DNA of 64,000 nucleotides, taken from positions 3,869,540 through 3,933,539 of the forward strand of contig JABBOT010000002.1 of NCBI GenBank assembly GCA_016165875.1. The letters run 5' to 3'. The notes under the pieces were generated by a model. It had not been told where the DNA came from. It made no database searches and saw nothing but the letters and a program-made list of their open reading frames with translations. This document shows positions 53,665 to 64,000 of this stretch, piece by piece. The first letter of the stretch is position 1; each line of letters starts with the position of its first letter. Position numbers and translations under genes: made by a program. This stretch comes from Acanthopleura granulata (taxonomy: Eukaryota > Mollusca > Polyplacophora > Chitonida > Chitonidae).

Positions 53665-54054
53665 TGTCCTCCTGATAAAGTCTGTTTTCAAAAAGATTTA
53701 GTTTAATACAGGATGATATACACACATACGACATGTATGCAAATGAATATGTTGTTTTTTGCTTGGTTTTTCAAATTCAGATCAATATAATACATTTGTT
53801 GAACATGTGTGTGGCATGTTCAAGATGAAAATTATATCAAAATGTTCACTCGTTGAGACACAAGGCCCGTGAGGTGCATTTTCATTCCTGGTATTGTACA
53901 TGGGATTTGTAGATTTCCCTCTTCCCAATGTTCGTATGGATGACACTAAACCGCCAGTGACATTTCAGGCAGTCTGGGGATCATTGAAGGCCTGTTGTAT
54001 CAACATGGTGTGTCTGAGACACTTGGAAAGTTCATCAGGAACTCGGTAAAGGTG

Positions 54055-54145
54055 CTCTGATTTCCTCCACTTGTTAAACTTATAGCCGTCACAGAAGAAG
54101 AATTCTTGAGTCTGGCGTAAAGCAAGACTAAATTGATCAGTCATG
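54055..54145 (+). repeat. Degenerate SINE 3' fragment
   Basis: A TGATTTCCTCCACTTGTTAA-like body, then AGAATTCTTGAGTCTGGCGT and AAAGCAAGACTAAATTGATC. This is an eroded version of the shared SINE end. Confidence 0.45.
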
Positions 54146-55392
54146 CCTTATGGTCAGCTTGAGTTCTTGTATTTTCTTTGAGACCTTGTTGGCTCATTGG
54201 GCGAAGACATTGTCTTGGCCAAAGTTAGCTGATCCTTAGCCATTTGAATTCTTGAATCGGTATGATTTAGCCCTCCTAGGTTTAGAGTACCAGGTCATGT
54301 CCAAGTAGAATGGATTAGTAGCTTACTGGGCCACAGGTCCGAAGGTTGTCAGGTACCAGATATGATTTCTGCATTACTCCAGGTTCTTCTGAGTTACCCT
54401 TTCTGTTATACCTGTCCGGTGAAATACATGTAACTGAATAACCAACGCCCTGCCTGCTGTTAAAGTTAAGACATGCAGTGACATGTGTCACGTATGATAG
54501 GAGTCTTGCAGCCCAGGGAAATCCTTAAATATCATGGAATTTCAAATTAAAATTTCTAGACCTTCAAAGTTGTGGAATTGGTATGCAGGTGCTTGAATTT
54601 TTTTGGATGTCCTGGAAACTGATTAAAATGACAAAAAGCCTTCCAAACTTCATATGCTGGATATTTAAGTGAAAGGACTTGATACGGCCTTTAGGCATCA
54701 CATTGCACTGGAAAATACATGCAAATGGCTAACTGTACAAATGTGGAAAGCGCTATGGAGAGCTGAGGGTCGATGAACTGGTGAGTGAAACCTGGAAAAG
54801 TGCTAAAATTTTGTTTGAAAACGTCATGGAAAGCAATAGAATTTATCAAGTATGTACTGCATGAACCCTGTGTCTCGCGCTAGTTAACTGCGTAAATAGA
54901 CGCTGGAATAAGCCTTGATCATTTGCTACACACACATATACGGCTTCATGTGGAATAGCATGTCAGTAATCCAGTCTGACATGTCTCAGAAATCATACTG
55001 ATACAAACATGATCTTTCAGTGGGGATCATGTGTCTCATTGTTTCGGTGTATTTCTGGCATTGACTTGTGTTGTGCAGTGTCTGCAATACTGACGGGGAG
55101 CACTGTCCTTCATAGAGAGAATTCCGGGAGACGAATCTGCACTTCCAACCCCTAATATGGCACGCACCTTGTGCTCGCATGACAGATATGAAAATCTGTG
55201 CTCCATGTGTGGGAATGTTCGACAATTGGTGGTTTTCTTGGCTTTGTACCTCTTAAGGAAATGAAACCACCGTCATGTATGAAAGTTAACAATTTCGAGT
55301 TAGGCAAAATCATACCCTTTCAGGGCCCACTGTTATAAATAGGGTGTAAGTTATGTTATAGGTAAAATTGGTCATGACGGCACATATTATAG

Positions 55393-55632
55393 AGGCGCTA
55401 GCTCAGCGTGATGATCCAGGGGCCTCAACAATGCGGTAGCTGTGAGTTCAAGTCCAGCTCATGCTGACTTCCTCTCAGGCAGTACGTGGGAAAGCCTGCG
55501 AGCAACCTACGGATGGTCGTGGGTTTCCTCTGGGCTTAGCCCGATTTTCTCCCACCATAATGCCGGCCGTTGTGCTATAAGTGAAATGTTCTTGAGCACG
55601 TCGTAAAACACCAATCAAATAAATAAATAAAA
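55393..55632 (+). mobile_element. SINE, (AAAT)n family
   Basis: Head remnant GCTAGCTCAGCGTGATGATC, then GCTGTGAGTTCAAGTCCAGC, GGATGGTCGTGGGTTTCCTC, and the tail GTGAAATGTTCTTGAGCACG with ACACCAATCAAATAAATAAA. The body is well preserved and the head partly deleted. No clear target-site duplication. Confidence 0.85.
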
Positions 55633-55984
55633 TACTGGAGAGGTGTTGCCATGGTAGTTACGATTAACGTGGGATGCAATATGATCTCATGCAAGACAAC
55701 GGTGGCCAATCCGCTGTTGCCACTGTAGGGGGAAAGGTATAGGACCTACCTGCTTTGATCTGCCATCATTTAGGATCCGCGTTGACAAAATCGGTCATAT
55801 AATCATTTAACAACATTTTGAAAAGTGTATGTAAATGGCTTCTTTCTTCGGTCACTCTACAATGGTTTTAATCTGATAATGTAACTTAGTAAGTTTATGA
55901 ATGCTCATCCCTTCCAGAATCGCAAAGCAGTCTGGGTAAAATCTCTAGTTATACTAAATGCACGTATTCCCTCTCTCGCTTAGA

Positions 55985-56117
55985 AACTAAGAAGTTAGTC
56001 AGGTACTTGGTGGTTTTCTCTGGGGCTCTCCCATATCCCACACTCCATAGCCGAACAGCTGTCATATAAAGAAAGAGAAAGATACCTGAGCCTGCATGAC
56101 GTTAAACATCAATCGAA
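55985..56117 (+). repeat. Degenerate SINE-like fragment
   Basis: A TTTTCTCTGGGGCTCTCCCA body, a GCTGTCATATAAAGAAAGAG segment and an end close to GACGTTAAACATCAATCGAA resemble the 3' half of the SINE family with a disrupted core. Confidence 0.4.
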
Positions 56118-56497
56118 AGAATACAGAAAGTCACGTAATCTGAACGAGTGGAGTTTGTAGGTAGGAATTTTAACACACTTCTGAAGGAGACCAAGGTAAC
56201 ATATACACTTTCGAACAATATGACTGCTACCGCCAGCTTGTTGCCATTTCCTATTTCCATTATAGTCAATAATCAAAAGCTTTAAACCTACGCGTCGTAA
56301 CAGATGTTTATACGTCAATCGTCAACAATAAAGAACGTCTTTTTCAGTAGTTCGATAATCTGTATTCTAATTTCCAATACACCGTCCAATACTAACCACC
56401 AAAGAAATAAGAAATTATATGAAGTATAAGAGACTAGGACTGTGCAGCTGATCATGTGTCCAACGTGGCGATTTGTTCAACATGATTCATACAGCGG

Positions 56498-56834
56498 ACC
56501 CGCGCGGGTAGCGCAGTTGGTAGAACGCCCGCTTTCGGACGGGGAGATCTGGGGTTCAAACCTTGGGTCGGGTCATACAAAAGATTTAAAAAAATGGTAC
56601 ATCCTGCTTCCTCGCTAGGTGCTCAGCAATAAGAGGATAGAGGGTGGACTGGTCGGCCCGGTGTCAGTATAATGTGACTGGATGAGGGGACTTGTTGGGT
56701 GTCTTGGGCAAGTCGTCTCGGTGAGGCAGCACCAGATAAAAGATACAGTGTAAATCCGTCCTGCACTAAGGAGACACCGCCTTCGTACAAGTGAAATATT
56801 CTTGAGTAGGGCGTTAAACAATAAGCATTCATTC
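56498..56834 (+). mobile_element. Intact tRNA-derived SINE, (CATT)n family
   Basis: A tRNA-like head with A-box region GGGTAGCGCAGTTGGTAGAA and B box GGTTCAAACC (56,553-56,562), then a central part with GGCCCGGTGTCAGTATAATG. The end is GTGAAATATTCTTGAGTAGG, GCGTTAAACAATAAGCATTC and CATT repeats. It is flanked by ATTCATACAGCGG at 56,485-56,497 and ATTCATATAGCGG at 56,835-56,847 (12 of 13 identical), a target-site duplication. The head and centre differ from the (AAAT)n family, while the 3' module is shared. The central part looks like a broadly distributed animal SINE domain reported in bivalves; the exact class needs a database match. Confidence 0.92.
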
Positions 56835-57675
56835 ATTCATATAGCGGAATTCGACAGTTATATGAGGCCAAAGGTCTGGAGACTTCGTCCATTTTCATGC
56901 ACAAGAAACTGGTGATTATTGTGAAAATTAAAGAAGCTGTAGTGAAAGCACTTGGTGAATATCCTCGTCACACTAAATCTATAGTAGTGATTTAAAGTGA
57001 ACTTATGTGACTAAAATGGTCGCACAACACAGTGGATCAAACAGATGTCAAAAGTGTAATTGCACCGACCATCCTACCTAGCTTGCGGCGCTAGTTCTTA
57101 ACCGGCCTCCCATGATAATCTCATATACATGTACAAGCACGTACTTTCTCTGGAACATACTTCAGATAATATTCTACATTACCTGAAAACTTGGCCAGCA
57201 ATGACCCGGTTAGTATAACCCAGCCAGTTCGGTTTCACCCATGTACACACTCTGTTAGGGAAAGCGTGGCTCTCTCTCCCTCAAACTGGTATAGGCCTAA
57301 CTAGGCCGACAGGAGGATATATTTACATATAGCTGGTGTCCACATTGGCGTATACACCTGTGTCGCAGTCAAAACACTTAAATAGCTTTTGTCTTGTTGG
57401 AGTGGGCGCTTATTTAAGTAAGTATACACTTATAGTATCTTTCAATGTTCTATTTTCAGATCTCCGAGAACTGCAAGGAGCAAAACATGTGTTATAAGAT
57501 TATGCAACATATAGGTCTGCTATAAAATAGCCTGTGTCTTGTTCCAGTCGGCAACTGTGTAAGTTAGTATACACGTAATGTATATTTTTCGATGTTCATT
57601 TTTTATTTCTCCTGGAACTCCACGTAGCCAAACATTCCATGTCATAAGATTAAGTAACATATAGGTCTGCTGTAA

Positions 57676-57887
57676 GAGGCCCACCTAAAGAGCTCGCTGT
57701 GAGTTCATGAGCTCATGCTGGCTTCCTCTCAGGCCGTACGTGGGAAGGTCTGCCAGCCTACGGATGGTCGTAGGTTTTCTCCGGGCTCTGCCCGATTTCC
57801 TCCCACTATAATGCTGGCCGCCGTCGTATGAGTGAAATATTCTTGAGCATGGCGTAAAACACCAATCAGGTAAATCAAGCTCTGGCT
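57676..57887 (+). mobile_element. SINE, (AAAT)n family, 5'-truncated
   Basis: The body GAGCTCATGCTGGCTTCCTC, ACGTGGGAAGGTCTGCCAGC and GGGCTCTGCCCGATTTCCTC leads to GTGAAATATTCTTGAGCATG and ACACCAATCAGGTAAATCAA. The tRNA-like head is missing. Confidence 0.85.
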
Positions 57888-58084
57888 TTGGATGAGTGCT
57901 GTCAGCTATGCATAGGCAGATCTAATCTCGCGAGTGCTGTGGCTTGTTCTTCAACTCATGTTTACTCTTCCGTTATCACGTACCTCTTACTCCACACCAC
58001 AACGCCCATTCGTCTGACACCATTTATTTGAAGTCTGCCCACGTATATCAATGTATTCCTATCCTTAAGTCCTGAGCTGCGCTG

Positions 58085-59830
58085 AGACTGTGTCTACTCC
58101 TGTACTAACCACTTCTCCTGAGATCTATTCCTGTACTACTCTCTTCTGCTGACAGTGGACGTCTCAACTCCTGTACCACCCACAACTCCCGACTGTACGT
58201 CTACCCTTGTTCAACCCACTTCTCCTGGCGCTACGTCGATCCAGACAGTGCGTACGTCTACCTAAGTACCCATCCACTTCTCCTGATACTATGTCCACTC
58301 CATTACTACCCACATCTCCAGACCCTACGTACATCTACTCCGGTACAATCCACTTCTCCTGACGCTACGTCGATCTACTACACTACCACCCGCATTTCCC
58401 GATAGTGCATACGTCTTCTCCCGTACAATCCACTTCTTCTGATACTACGTTGATTCCACTACTACCCACATCTCCCGACACTACGTACATCTGTTCCTAT
58501 ACCATCCGCTTCTACTGACATTACGTCCACTTCAGTACCATCCACTTTTCCTGACACTGTGTCTACTCCAGTACCACCCAAATCTCCCGACCCTACGTCC
58601 ATTCCAATACCACCCACATCTCCTCACGCTGTCTATTCTAGTACCATCCACTACTCCTGACACATCTACTTCAGTACCACCCACATCTCCTGACGCTACA
58701 TTTACTCGAATACCACTCACATCCCCTGATCCTGTTTACTGTAGTACCATCCGCTACTCCTGGCACCTTTACTCCTATACCACCCACATCTCCTGGCGCT
58801 ACGTCTACTCCGCTACCACCCAAACCTCTTGACGTTACTTCTACTCTAGTACCATCCATTACGCCTGACACTACATCTACTCTAGTACAATCGACTTCTT
58901 CTGATACTACGTCAATTCCACTACTACCCATATCTCCCGACACTACGTACATCTGTTCCTTTACCACCCACTTCTCCTGACACTACGTTTACTCCAGTAG
59001 CATCCACTTTTCCTGACACTGTGTCTACTTGTGCACCATCTACTTCTCCGGACGCTACGTTTATTTTCGTACCACCCACTTCTCCCGACACTATGTCTAC
59101 TCCTGTACCATCCATTTCCCCTGTATCTGCACCCACTTTTCTGGACTCTACGCCTATTCCTGGACCATGCACTTCTCCAGACCCTACGTCTACTCCTGTA
59201 CCTTCCACTTCTTCTTACACTACGTCAATTCTTGTACCACCCACTTCTGATAATACCTCTATTCGCCTATGTATATCTTTTGACACTACGTTTATTCCTG
59301 ATCTAACTTGTACGGACATACCATCTATTCCTTTACCATACACGTCTGCTGACACTATGTCTATTCCTGTATCGCCCAATTATCTTGACACCACGTCTGT
59401 TCCGGTATCACCCACTTCTCCCAACTCCACATCTACTCCTGTATCATCCACTAATCCTGACACAGCGTCTACTCCTTTACCAGCCACTTCCCCTGACACT
59501 ATGTCTATCCCTGCACTATCTCCTTCACCTGATGTAATGGTTTTTCTTGTACCATCATCTGATACTGTCTATTGCTGTACCACCCGCTTCTCCTGACACC
59601 ACTTCTACTCTCGTGCCTTTCACTTCTCTTGACACTAGGTCTATTCTCTACCATCCACTTCTCACACAAGCTTCTATATTTTTAGGTATCACTCACTTCT
59701 CCTAACTCGTCGCCTACTCCTCTGCCAACCACCTACCACCAACGTACTTCTTTTCAAACGACCTCTGTTTTCCTACCACCCAGTTCTACTAACACTATGA
59801 CTGTTCCTTTACCCTACAACTATGTCAATA
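58085..59830. repeat. Long 36-bp minisatellite with mucin-like coding capacity
   Basis: Roughly forty diverged units of about 36 bp, close to TCTACTCCTGTACCACCCAC then TTCTCCTGACACTACG. Some units are shortened or carry inserts. On the plus strand, 59,021-59,596 is open for 191 codons and reads as Thr/Ser/Pro repeats (TSPDTMSTPVPP type). On the minus strand most of 58,532-59,208 is also open, in overlapping Gly/Val/Asp-rich frames (VSGEVGGTKVDV type). The first kilobase is frame-broken on the plus strand. No signal peptide, start context or splice structure ties it to a gene. It may be a decayed mucin-type repeat exon or a non-coding minisatellite whose unit length is a multiple of three. Weaker repeat-like sequence continues to about 60,100. 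Confidence 0.85.
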
Positions 59831-59844
59831 AAACAGATCGGTGT

Positions 59845-59888
59845 TTTAAATGAAATATTATTGAGTATAATAAATCATTCAACGGGCA
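59845..59888 (+). repeat. SINE 3'-tail fragment at the end of the minisatellite
   Basis: TAAATGAAATATTATTGAGT followed by ATAATAAATCATTCAAC matches the shared SINE tail. It marks an old insertion at the boundary between the regular minisatellite and its degraded continuation. Confidence 0.5.
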
Positions 59889-60275
59889 AATATCTATTTC
59901 AGAAACACCAACATGTTCCGACTGCAATCACTCTACACTCCTGTATCACCGGCGTTTCTTCACAACATTCTCTCCCAAGTTCACCCATTTCTCTTCACAC
60001 GATCACTGTTCTAATTCTACCCAGTTCATCTTTGTTATCGTTGTCACCCATATTCTAGTGTCTACCACCTACTTCCTTACATCAGTACCACCATTTTCGC
60101 TTCTTTTTGCCAGCGCCTATATTGAAACACAGCCATGTTGTGTATTACCTTTGAGTTGGTCAACTATCACATGTGGTAGTATCACATGTGTTTCGAAGCC
60201 CCCATAGCTTGGAGTAGTTTCCAGAGCTCACAATCGCATTATTGTCACATTTTCCACCGACAGATGACAGCAGCT

Positions 60276-62674
60276 ATGCCCGTCTACAAACTCTATTATT
60301 TCAACGTCCGTGCGCGGGGCGAGGGAATCCGATGGCTGCTCACTCTGTGGAATTCGAGGACATACGATTTGAACAGAAAGAATGGCCAGCCATAAAACCG
60401 GGTAAGGACATGAAATTCCAGTAAAAAAGGAATACAGAAATAGTGCGTGTATTTCTTTTGGAGATTGCCTTATTAGCATTTCAGAAAATAAGTGGATTAT
60501 TTTGTATGTTGTCATGGCACATCCACATTATTCCTGTGTAATTTTCAGAAGTGTGCATCATGCCTGAGATTCATGTTTTGGAACCAGTATGAATATTCAA
60601 CATGGTAAGACTGACAGGAACAAAATATGCAATCGATAGTATTTTAATGATAACCACAACGGTCAAATGTTTCGCAACTATGATTAAATGTTATCATTAA
60701 ACATGTTTAGAATCGTAATGCTGTTGTGTTTTGTCCATGTATAGAAATGCCTTTGGGATACGTCCCCGTGTTGGAAGTGGACGGACGGAAACTTTCGGAA
60801 AGCAAGGCCATTGGTCGATATCTGGCCAACAACTTTGGTAAATGGACATATATACTCATATCAATGGCATGTGCTTCCTTAACACTTGTCGTACATTATC
60901 CTTCATCTATTAAGCTATACGCTTGAAGACACACAATGTACATAGCATATTAGTTGACAAATTGACCCAAGGGCAAGTTTGAACTGTGTCCATTCCCGGA
61001 TTGGCAAAACGCATGCTATATACACGCCTCTTCCTTTCTCGATGTTTGGTGTTGCATCAGAAAAGCTTGATTCTTTTCAGGGTGCGCTCCAGCTGAAGAT
61101 TCTTTTTGGCTTGTTCCGGGAGACGACTGTCCTTGGCAAATGAGGTCGCTATCTCCAATTAGTCCCCTCTGATTCGGCCGGCAGTGGCTTTAAGTCAGGA
61201 GCTTTGGCAGCTATATGTATGGCGAAGTGCGATGGTTTCCTCCATAGACCCCATGTTTGGTTTCCTCTTGCCACTGTCCGCTTAACTCTAGGATCTGTCC
61301 GGTTTCCTTCATCTGCTAATATTAATCTGACTGTGGTCATTTAACTTCGTTCATTGACAGACTTAACTGTGAATCCGACGGGAATGGGAAAAAAGGAAAC
61401 AAATTAAATAAAAGATAAATTAAATGATAATTTTCAGGGATTGCGGGGAAGACAGATTGGGAGAAGGCTTTGGCGGATCAATATGTCGACGTCATCTACG
61501 ATATTGTGGCTGCTGCCCGAGCTATAACGTGGGCTCCAAAAGAAGAGGCTAAGGTACTTCGGATGTTTTTAAAGTACTCTGTAAATGATCTGAAAATTCG
61601 CCCCAAAAATGAACATTTTTAGGCGTGAAAAAATGTCATAAAATATTACGTTTGGTGCTGAATACAGTGTATTTACGGATCAGTTCTCTAGGATATCTTC
61701 CCACTTTTCAAACAGTCTTCAAGATACCTATTTGAAGTTTATAGAACTTTCAAAACTTTCAACGAGCAACTTGGATATAATGTCATTTACAGTATATGTC
61801 AAGCTCCACAAGACTGTACAATCCAAATGTTTCAATGTGTTTTCTGCATTCAGTTTAATTCACAGTGAGAGTTGAATTACCACATTCGTAGAACATCTCC
61901 TTTGGTTATAGATATATTGTCAAAACGAGGATTGTATAAGTAAGGTTAGTTGATATTCGTTTGATAATATATATTTCATTTTAACAATGATAAAATCACT
62001 GTTTATGGTCAGCTATTTTACATGTGGCAAATTATACCTTTATAAGCACATTAGGGTTTCAGTGTAACTTTTTAACGTGGCTTTTAGAAGTTGAGACGTT
62101 TTTGACAGTTTGTTGGTGTACGTCCCTACACCGTTTCATTAGGATATAAAACAACGGATTATATAGTCAACACTTAGACATACAGACAGACGGACGCAAT
62201 TTTTTATTGTTTCCATTCGTTACTTAACATGGTTCGAACCATGTTCGAATCCACAACAAATTCACCTTTGAAACTCTCAAAGTTTGCCAAGTATTTCCCC
62301 GAGTTTCTGCTTGTTCATTCATCTTAATAAGGGCCACAGTAATTATTTTGAAGACATTTACATAGTATATGAGGCAGTAGGTCTTGACCAACACGAGATG
62401 CTCGTCTTTCGCTGGCTATAACACACGAGGTGCAGGTTCAGTTCCTACCTGGGGCTGTAAATTTGCAGATTCCCCGTATCTCATTGTTCCTGGACACACA
62501 TTTAAATTCTCCAAAATGGATTTACCCATCATGTAACTGGAATATCCTTAATTTTCTCAACCACCGAAGAAAGAATTGAAGAGACTACTCAAGGAAGTAG
62601 ACGGTCCTCGTATCTTGGGCCATTTTGAGAGATGCCTAGAATCCAGCAAATCTGGATACCTGGTCGGCGATAGC
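60276..62674 (+). CDS. Sigma-class glutathione S-transferase (prostaglandin D synthase-like), partial, frameshifted
   Basis: Cytosolic enzyme family that conjugates glutathione; some members isomerise prostaglandin H2. Exons: 60276-60401, 60745-60837, 61438-61553, 62570-62674, with GT/AG sites and agreeing phases apart from the defect below. Exon 1 begins MPVYKLYYFNVRARGEGIRW, with the catalytic Tyr8 and the sigma-class Arg14. After LLT the frame breaks: the family's VEFEDIRFEQKEWPAIKPG block continues two bases out of phase, as if about seven bases were lost near 60,345. Exon 2 has GYVPVLEVDG and SESKAIGRYLANNFG (glutathione site). Exon 3 has GKTDWEKALADQYVD, and exon 4 ends SGYLVGDS before a GTGAGT donor. 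The TWAD-type final exon is not seen before the window end. ATG 60,264, four codons upstream, is also in frame. A start at 60,332 would avoid the frameshift but lose the catalytic Tyr. It could be a pseudogene, an assembly error or an allelic defect. Confidence 0.8.
60402..62569 (+). other. Introns of the GST gene
   Basis: Three introns of about 340, 600 and 1,000 bp. The second contains eroded SINE-like body sequence at about 61,200-61,340 (GGTTTCCTCCATAGACCCCA). The third ends in SINE-like sequence directly before exon 4 (listed separately). No other gene is seen. Confidence 0.6.
62395..62569 (+). repeat. Degenerate SINE-like sequence ending at the GST exon 4 acceptor
   Basis: A B-box-like AGGTGCAGGTTCAGTTCCTA, a GATTCCCCGTATCTCATTGT body and an eroded tail TAACTGGAATATCCTTAATT run up to the splice acceptor at 62,569. 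The match to the SINE family is weak. Confidence 0.35.
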
Positions 62675-63830
62675 GTGAGTATTGACAAACTTTGGTTTCT
62701 AGCATTACATAATTTATTTATGTAATACATGTATCCACATATTTTTAGAACAACGGAAAGAATTTATACAAAATAACTAAGGATCCATGTTTAATTTAGA
62801 AAATCATCTGTGGTTTAACCACATTCGCACACCAGCCGTCAACCAAATGGACATTGCAGGTAAATATACTCGTAACACATGTTTCACAAACAACCTTTAA
62901 CACATCAAGCACCAAAGAATTAAAAAAGTATATAAAGCAAGAAATTAAGACGGATTCAGGCAAAGAAAAGTACTCAACAACCTGAGTTTTCAGGCGTGAC
63001 GTAAAGGCTCAAAGGAATGGTCTATAGGCGGGTGAATTAAGTAAGTATCTAGGTCTTGCACCATGCCAGTATTATCGTTAATCAAAATACATGTATGTAT
63101 CTCAGTTGTCCTGTGATTGCAACTTGTCATTTATCCAACGTGACGATCTAATTCAACACGATGAACATATAAGGCCCTAGTTTAATGTTCAACTATTATA
63201 AATAACATCAGGTTTCCTCTATCTAAACGGTTATGTTCTGTGTTTGCCCTAAACATCCGCCTGGGGAAAAAACGCATTTTAGTGGCAAATAAAGGTCATA
63301 AAACGTTACCCCACAACTCGCAATTTCCCATTTACAAACAAACATCAAAGCATCTTTCTAAAATAAAACAGATCTATAAACTTTACATTTCGATGTTTAA
63401 CTTATAAACACTTTTGTGCATCGGATATCAAACACTAGGGAGATTGTAACATTGCTCTATAGGCCCATATACCTGTTTTAGACACTTATGTTTAATACTT
63501 AATATATGTGTATATTTATTAAACACGCTTGTTTGAAGGTTAATCATCCAGTAAACGCATTGGGCGTTGGTCATTTTACAGGGTAGAACTCTCAGATTCG
63601 GGGAACACGAGTAGACCTAACTTGTTCGTGGTCGAAATTTGAGGTTATGAATTCATTATGTTATCCTGGCGAGTCCTGTAAAGGTGCTATACTTATAGAC
63701 TGTGAAGATTTGATGCAAGACTGCTTGGTATGGATCAGAAACTACAGACCTTTACCACTGATGTTCCCTGCTCAAATCCGACATCTGCCAGCATTTTATA
63801 GCGCGATTTGTGTCAAGAAGTTTGAATAGT
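62675..63830. other. Sequence after GST exon 4; no further exon seen
   Basis: Starts with a GTGAGT donor, so it is probably intron. I searched for the conserved TWAD-type segment of the next GST exon and did not find it. The rest is A+T-rich with no supported open frame. A short open frame at about 63,647-63,829 resembles no family I know. Confidence 0.5.
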
Positions 63831-63831
63831 A

Positions 63832-64000
63832 CGTGCTGTCAGGTGTGGTTGCTTCCTGCGCCCATATTTGTCCACGATTGTGCATGGATGATCGTGGGCT
63901 TCCCCTGGGCATTGCACGGCTTCCTCCCACCATAATACTGACCGCCGTCGTATGAGTGAAATATTCTTGACTATACGGCATAAAATGCCAGTCAAATGAA
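63832..64000 (+). mobile_element. SINE, (AAAT)n-type body, cut by the window end
   Basis: The body GGATGATCGTGGGCTTCCCC, CGGCTTCCTCCCACCATAAT and CCGCCGTCGTATGAGTGAAA leads into ATATTCTTGACTATACGGCA and AAATGCCAGTCAAATGAA at the edge. The head is missing or eroded. Confidence 0.8.

Larger units (their letters stand above)
53665..60263. other. Intergenic region between UTP14 and the GST gene
   Basis: About 6.6 kb without a supported gene. It contains several SINE copies, one SINE with an intact tRNA-like head, and a long 36-bp minisatellite (all listed separately). No clear AATAAA lies close behind the UTP14 stop; an ATTAAA near 54,545 is a weak candidate poly(A) signal. Confidence 0.6.

Noticed and set aside
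56498..56575. Possible functional tRNA gene
   Set aside because: A and B boxes are present, but the sequence is the head of a SINE with tail and target-site duplication, so it is not a free-standing tRNA gene.
58532..59208. Gly/Val/Asp-repeat protein on the minus strand
   Set aside because: The frames are the complement of the 36-bp minisatellite and overlap one another in different phases. No start or splice support.
1..64000. CRISPR arrays, bacterial operons or viral genes
   Set aside because: The tandem repeats lack unique spacers, the genes have introns and are animal nuclear families, and no viral protein was recognised.

Overview
This window is animal nuclear DNA. Coding sequence is split into short exons with GT/AG introns, spacing is wide and A+T rich, and there are many short interspersed elements. 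The SINEs carry tRNA-like heads and end in a module close to TGAAATATTCTTGAGTA, followed by (AAAT)n or (CATT)n tails. SINEs of this look are familiar from molluscs and some other lophotrochozoans, so a mollusc (bivalve or gastropod) is the most likely source. The species cannot be read from the window.

Layout: (1) 1-26,187 has no coding exon I can support. It is probably the first intron of a minus-strand gene whose 25-codon first coding exon lies at 26,188-26,262. It holds SINE remnants, minisatellites, a 137-bp inverted-repeat element and a GC-rich island near 23.1-23.35 kb. (2) 26.3-29.4 kb is a divergent promoter region with E2F, CCAAT, YY1-like and CDE/CHR-like motifs. (3) 29,486-38,749 (+) encodes an atypical E2F repressor of the E2F7/8 group in 11 coding exons (1,050 aa by my splice model), with both DNA-binding domains. 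Its 3'UTR runs to a poly(A) signal at 39,723. (4) 42,279-53,664 (+) encodes UTP14, a small-subunit processome protein, in 13 coding exons (777 aa). Its introns contain SINEs and four local minisatellites or repeats. (5) 53.7-60.2 kb is intergenic, with several SINE copies and a long 36-bp minisatellite (about 58.1-59.8 kb) that could encode a mucin-like Thr/Ser/Pro repeat. (6) 60,276-62,674 (+) holds four exons of a sigma-class glutathione S-transferase. Its first exon carries an apparent frameshift, and its C-terminal exon is not in the window.

E2F7/8 (cell-cycle repression) and UTP14 (ribosome biogenesis) lie head to tail and both serve proliferating cells, but nothing shows they are co-regulated. 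I found no clearly new multi-gene system. The most notable non-standard signals are the shared 3' module of two SINE families with different heads and tails, the 36-bp minisatellite open on both strands, the GST frameshift, the inverted-repeat element and the unassigned minus-strand first exon.
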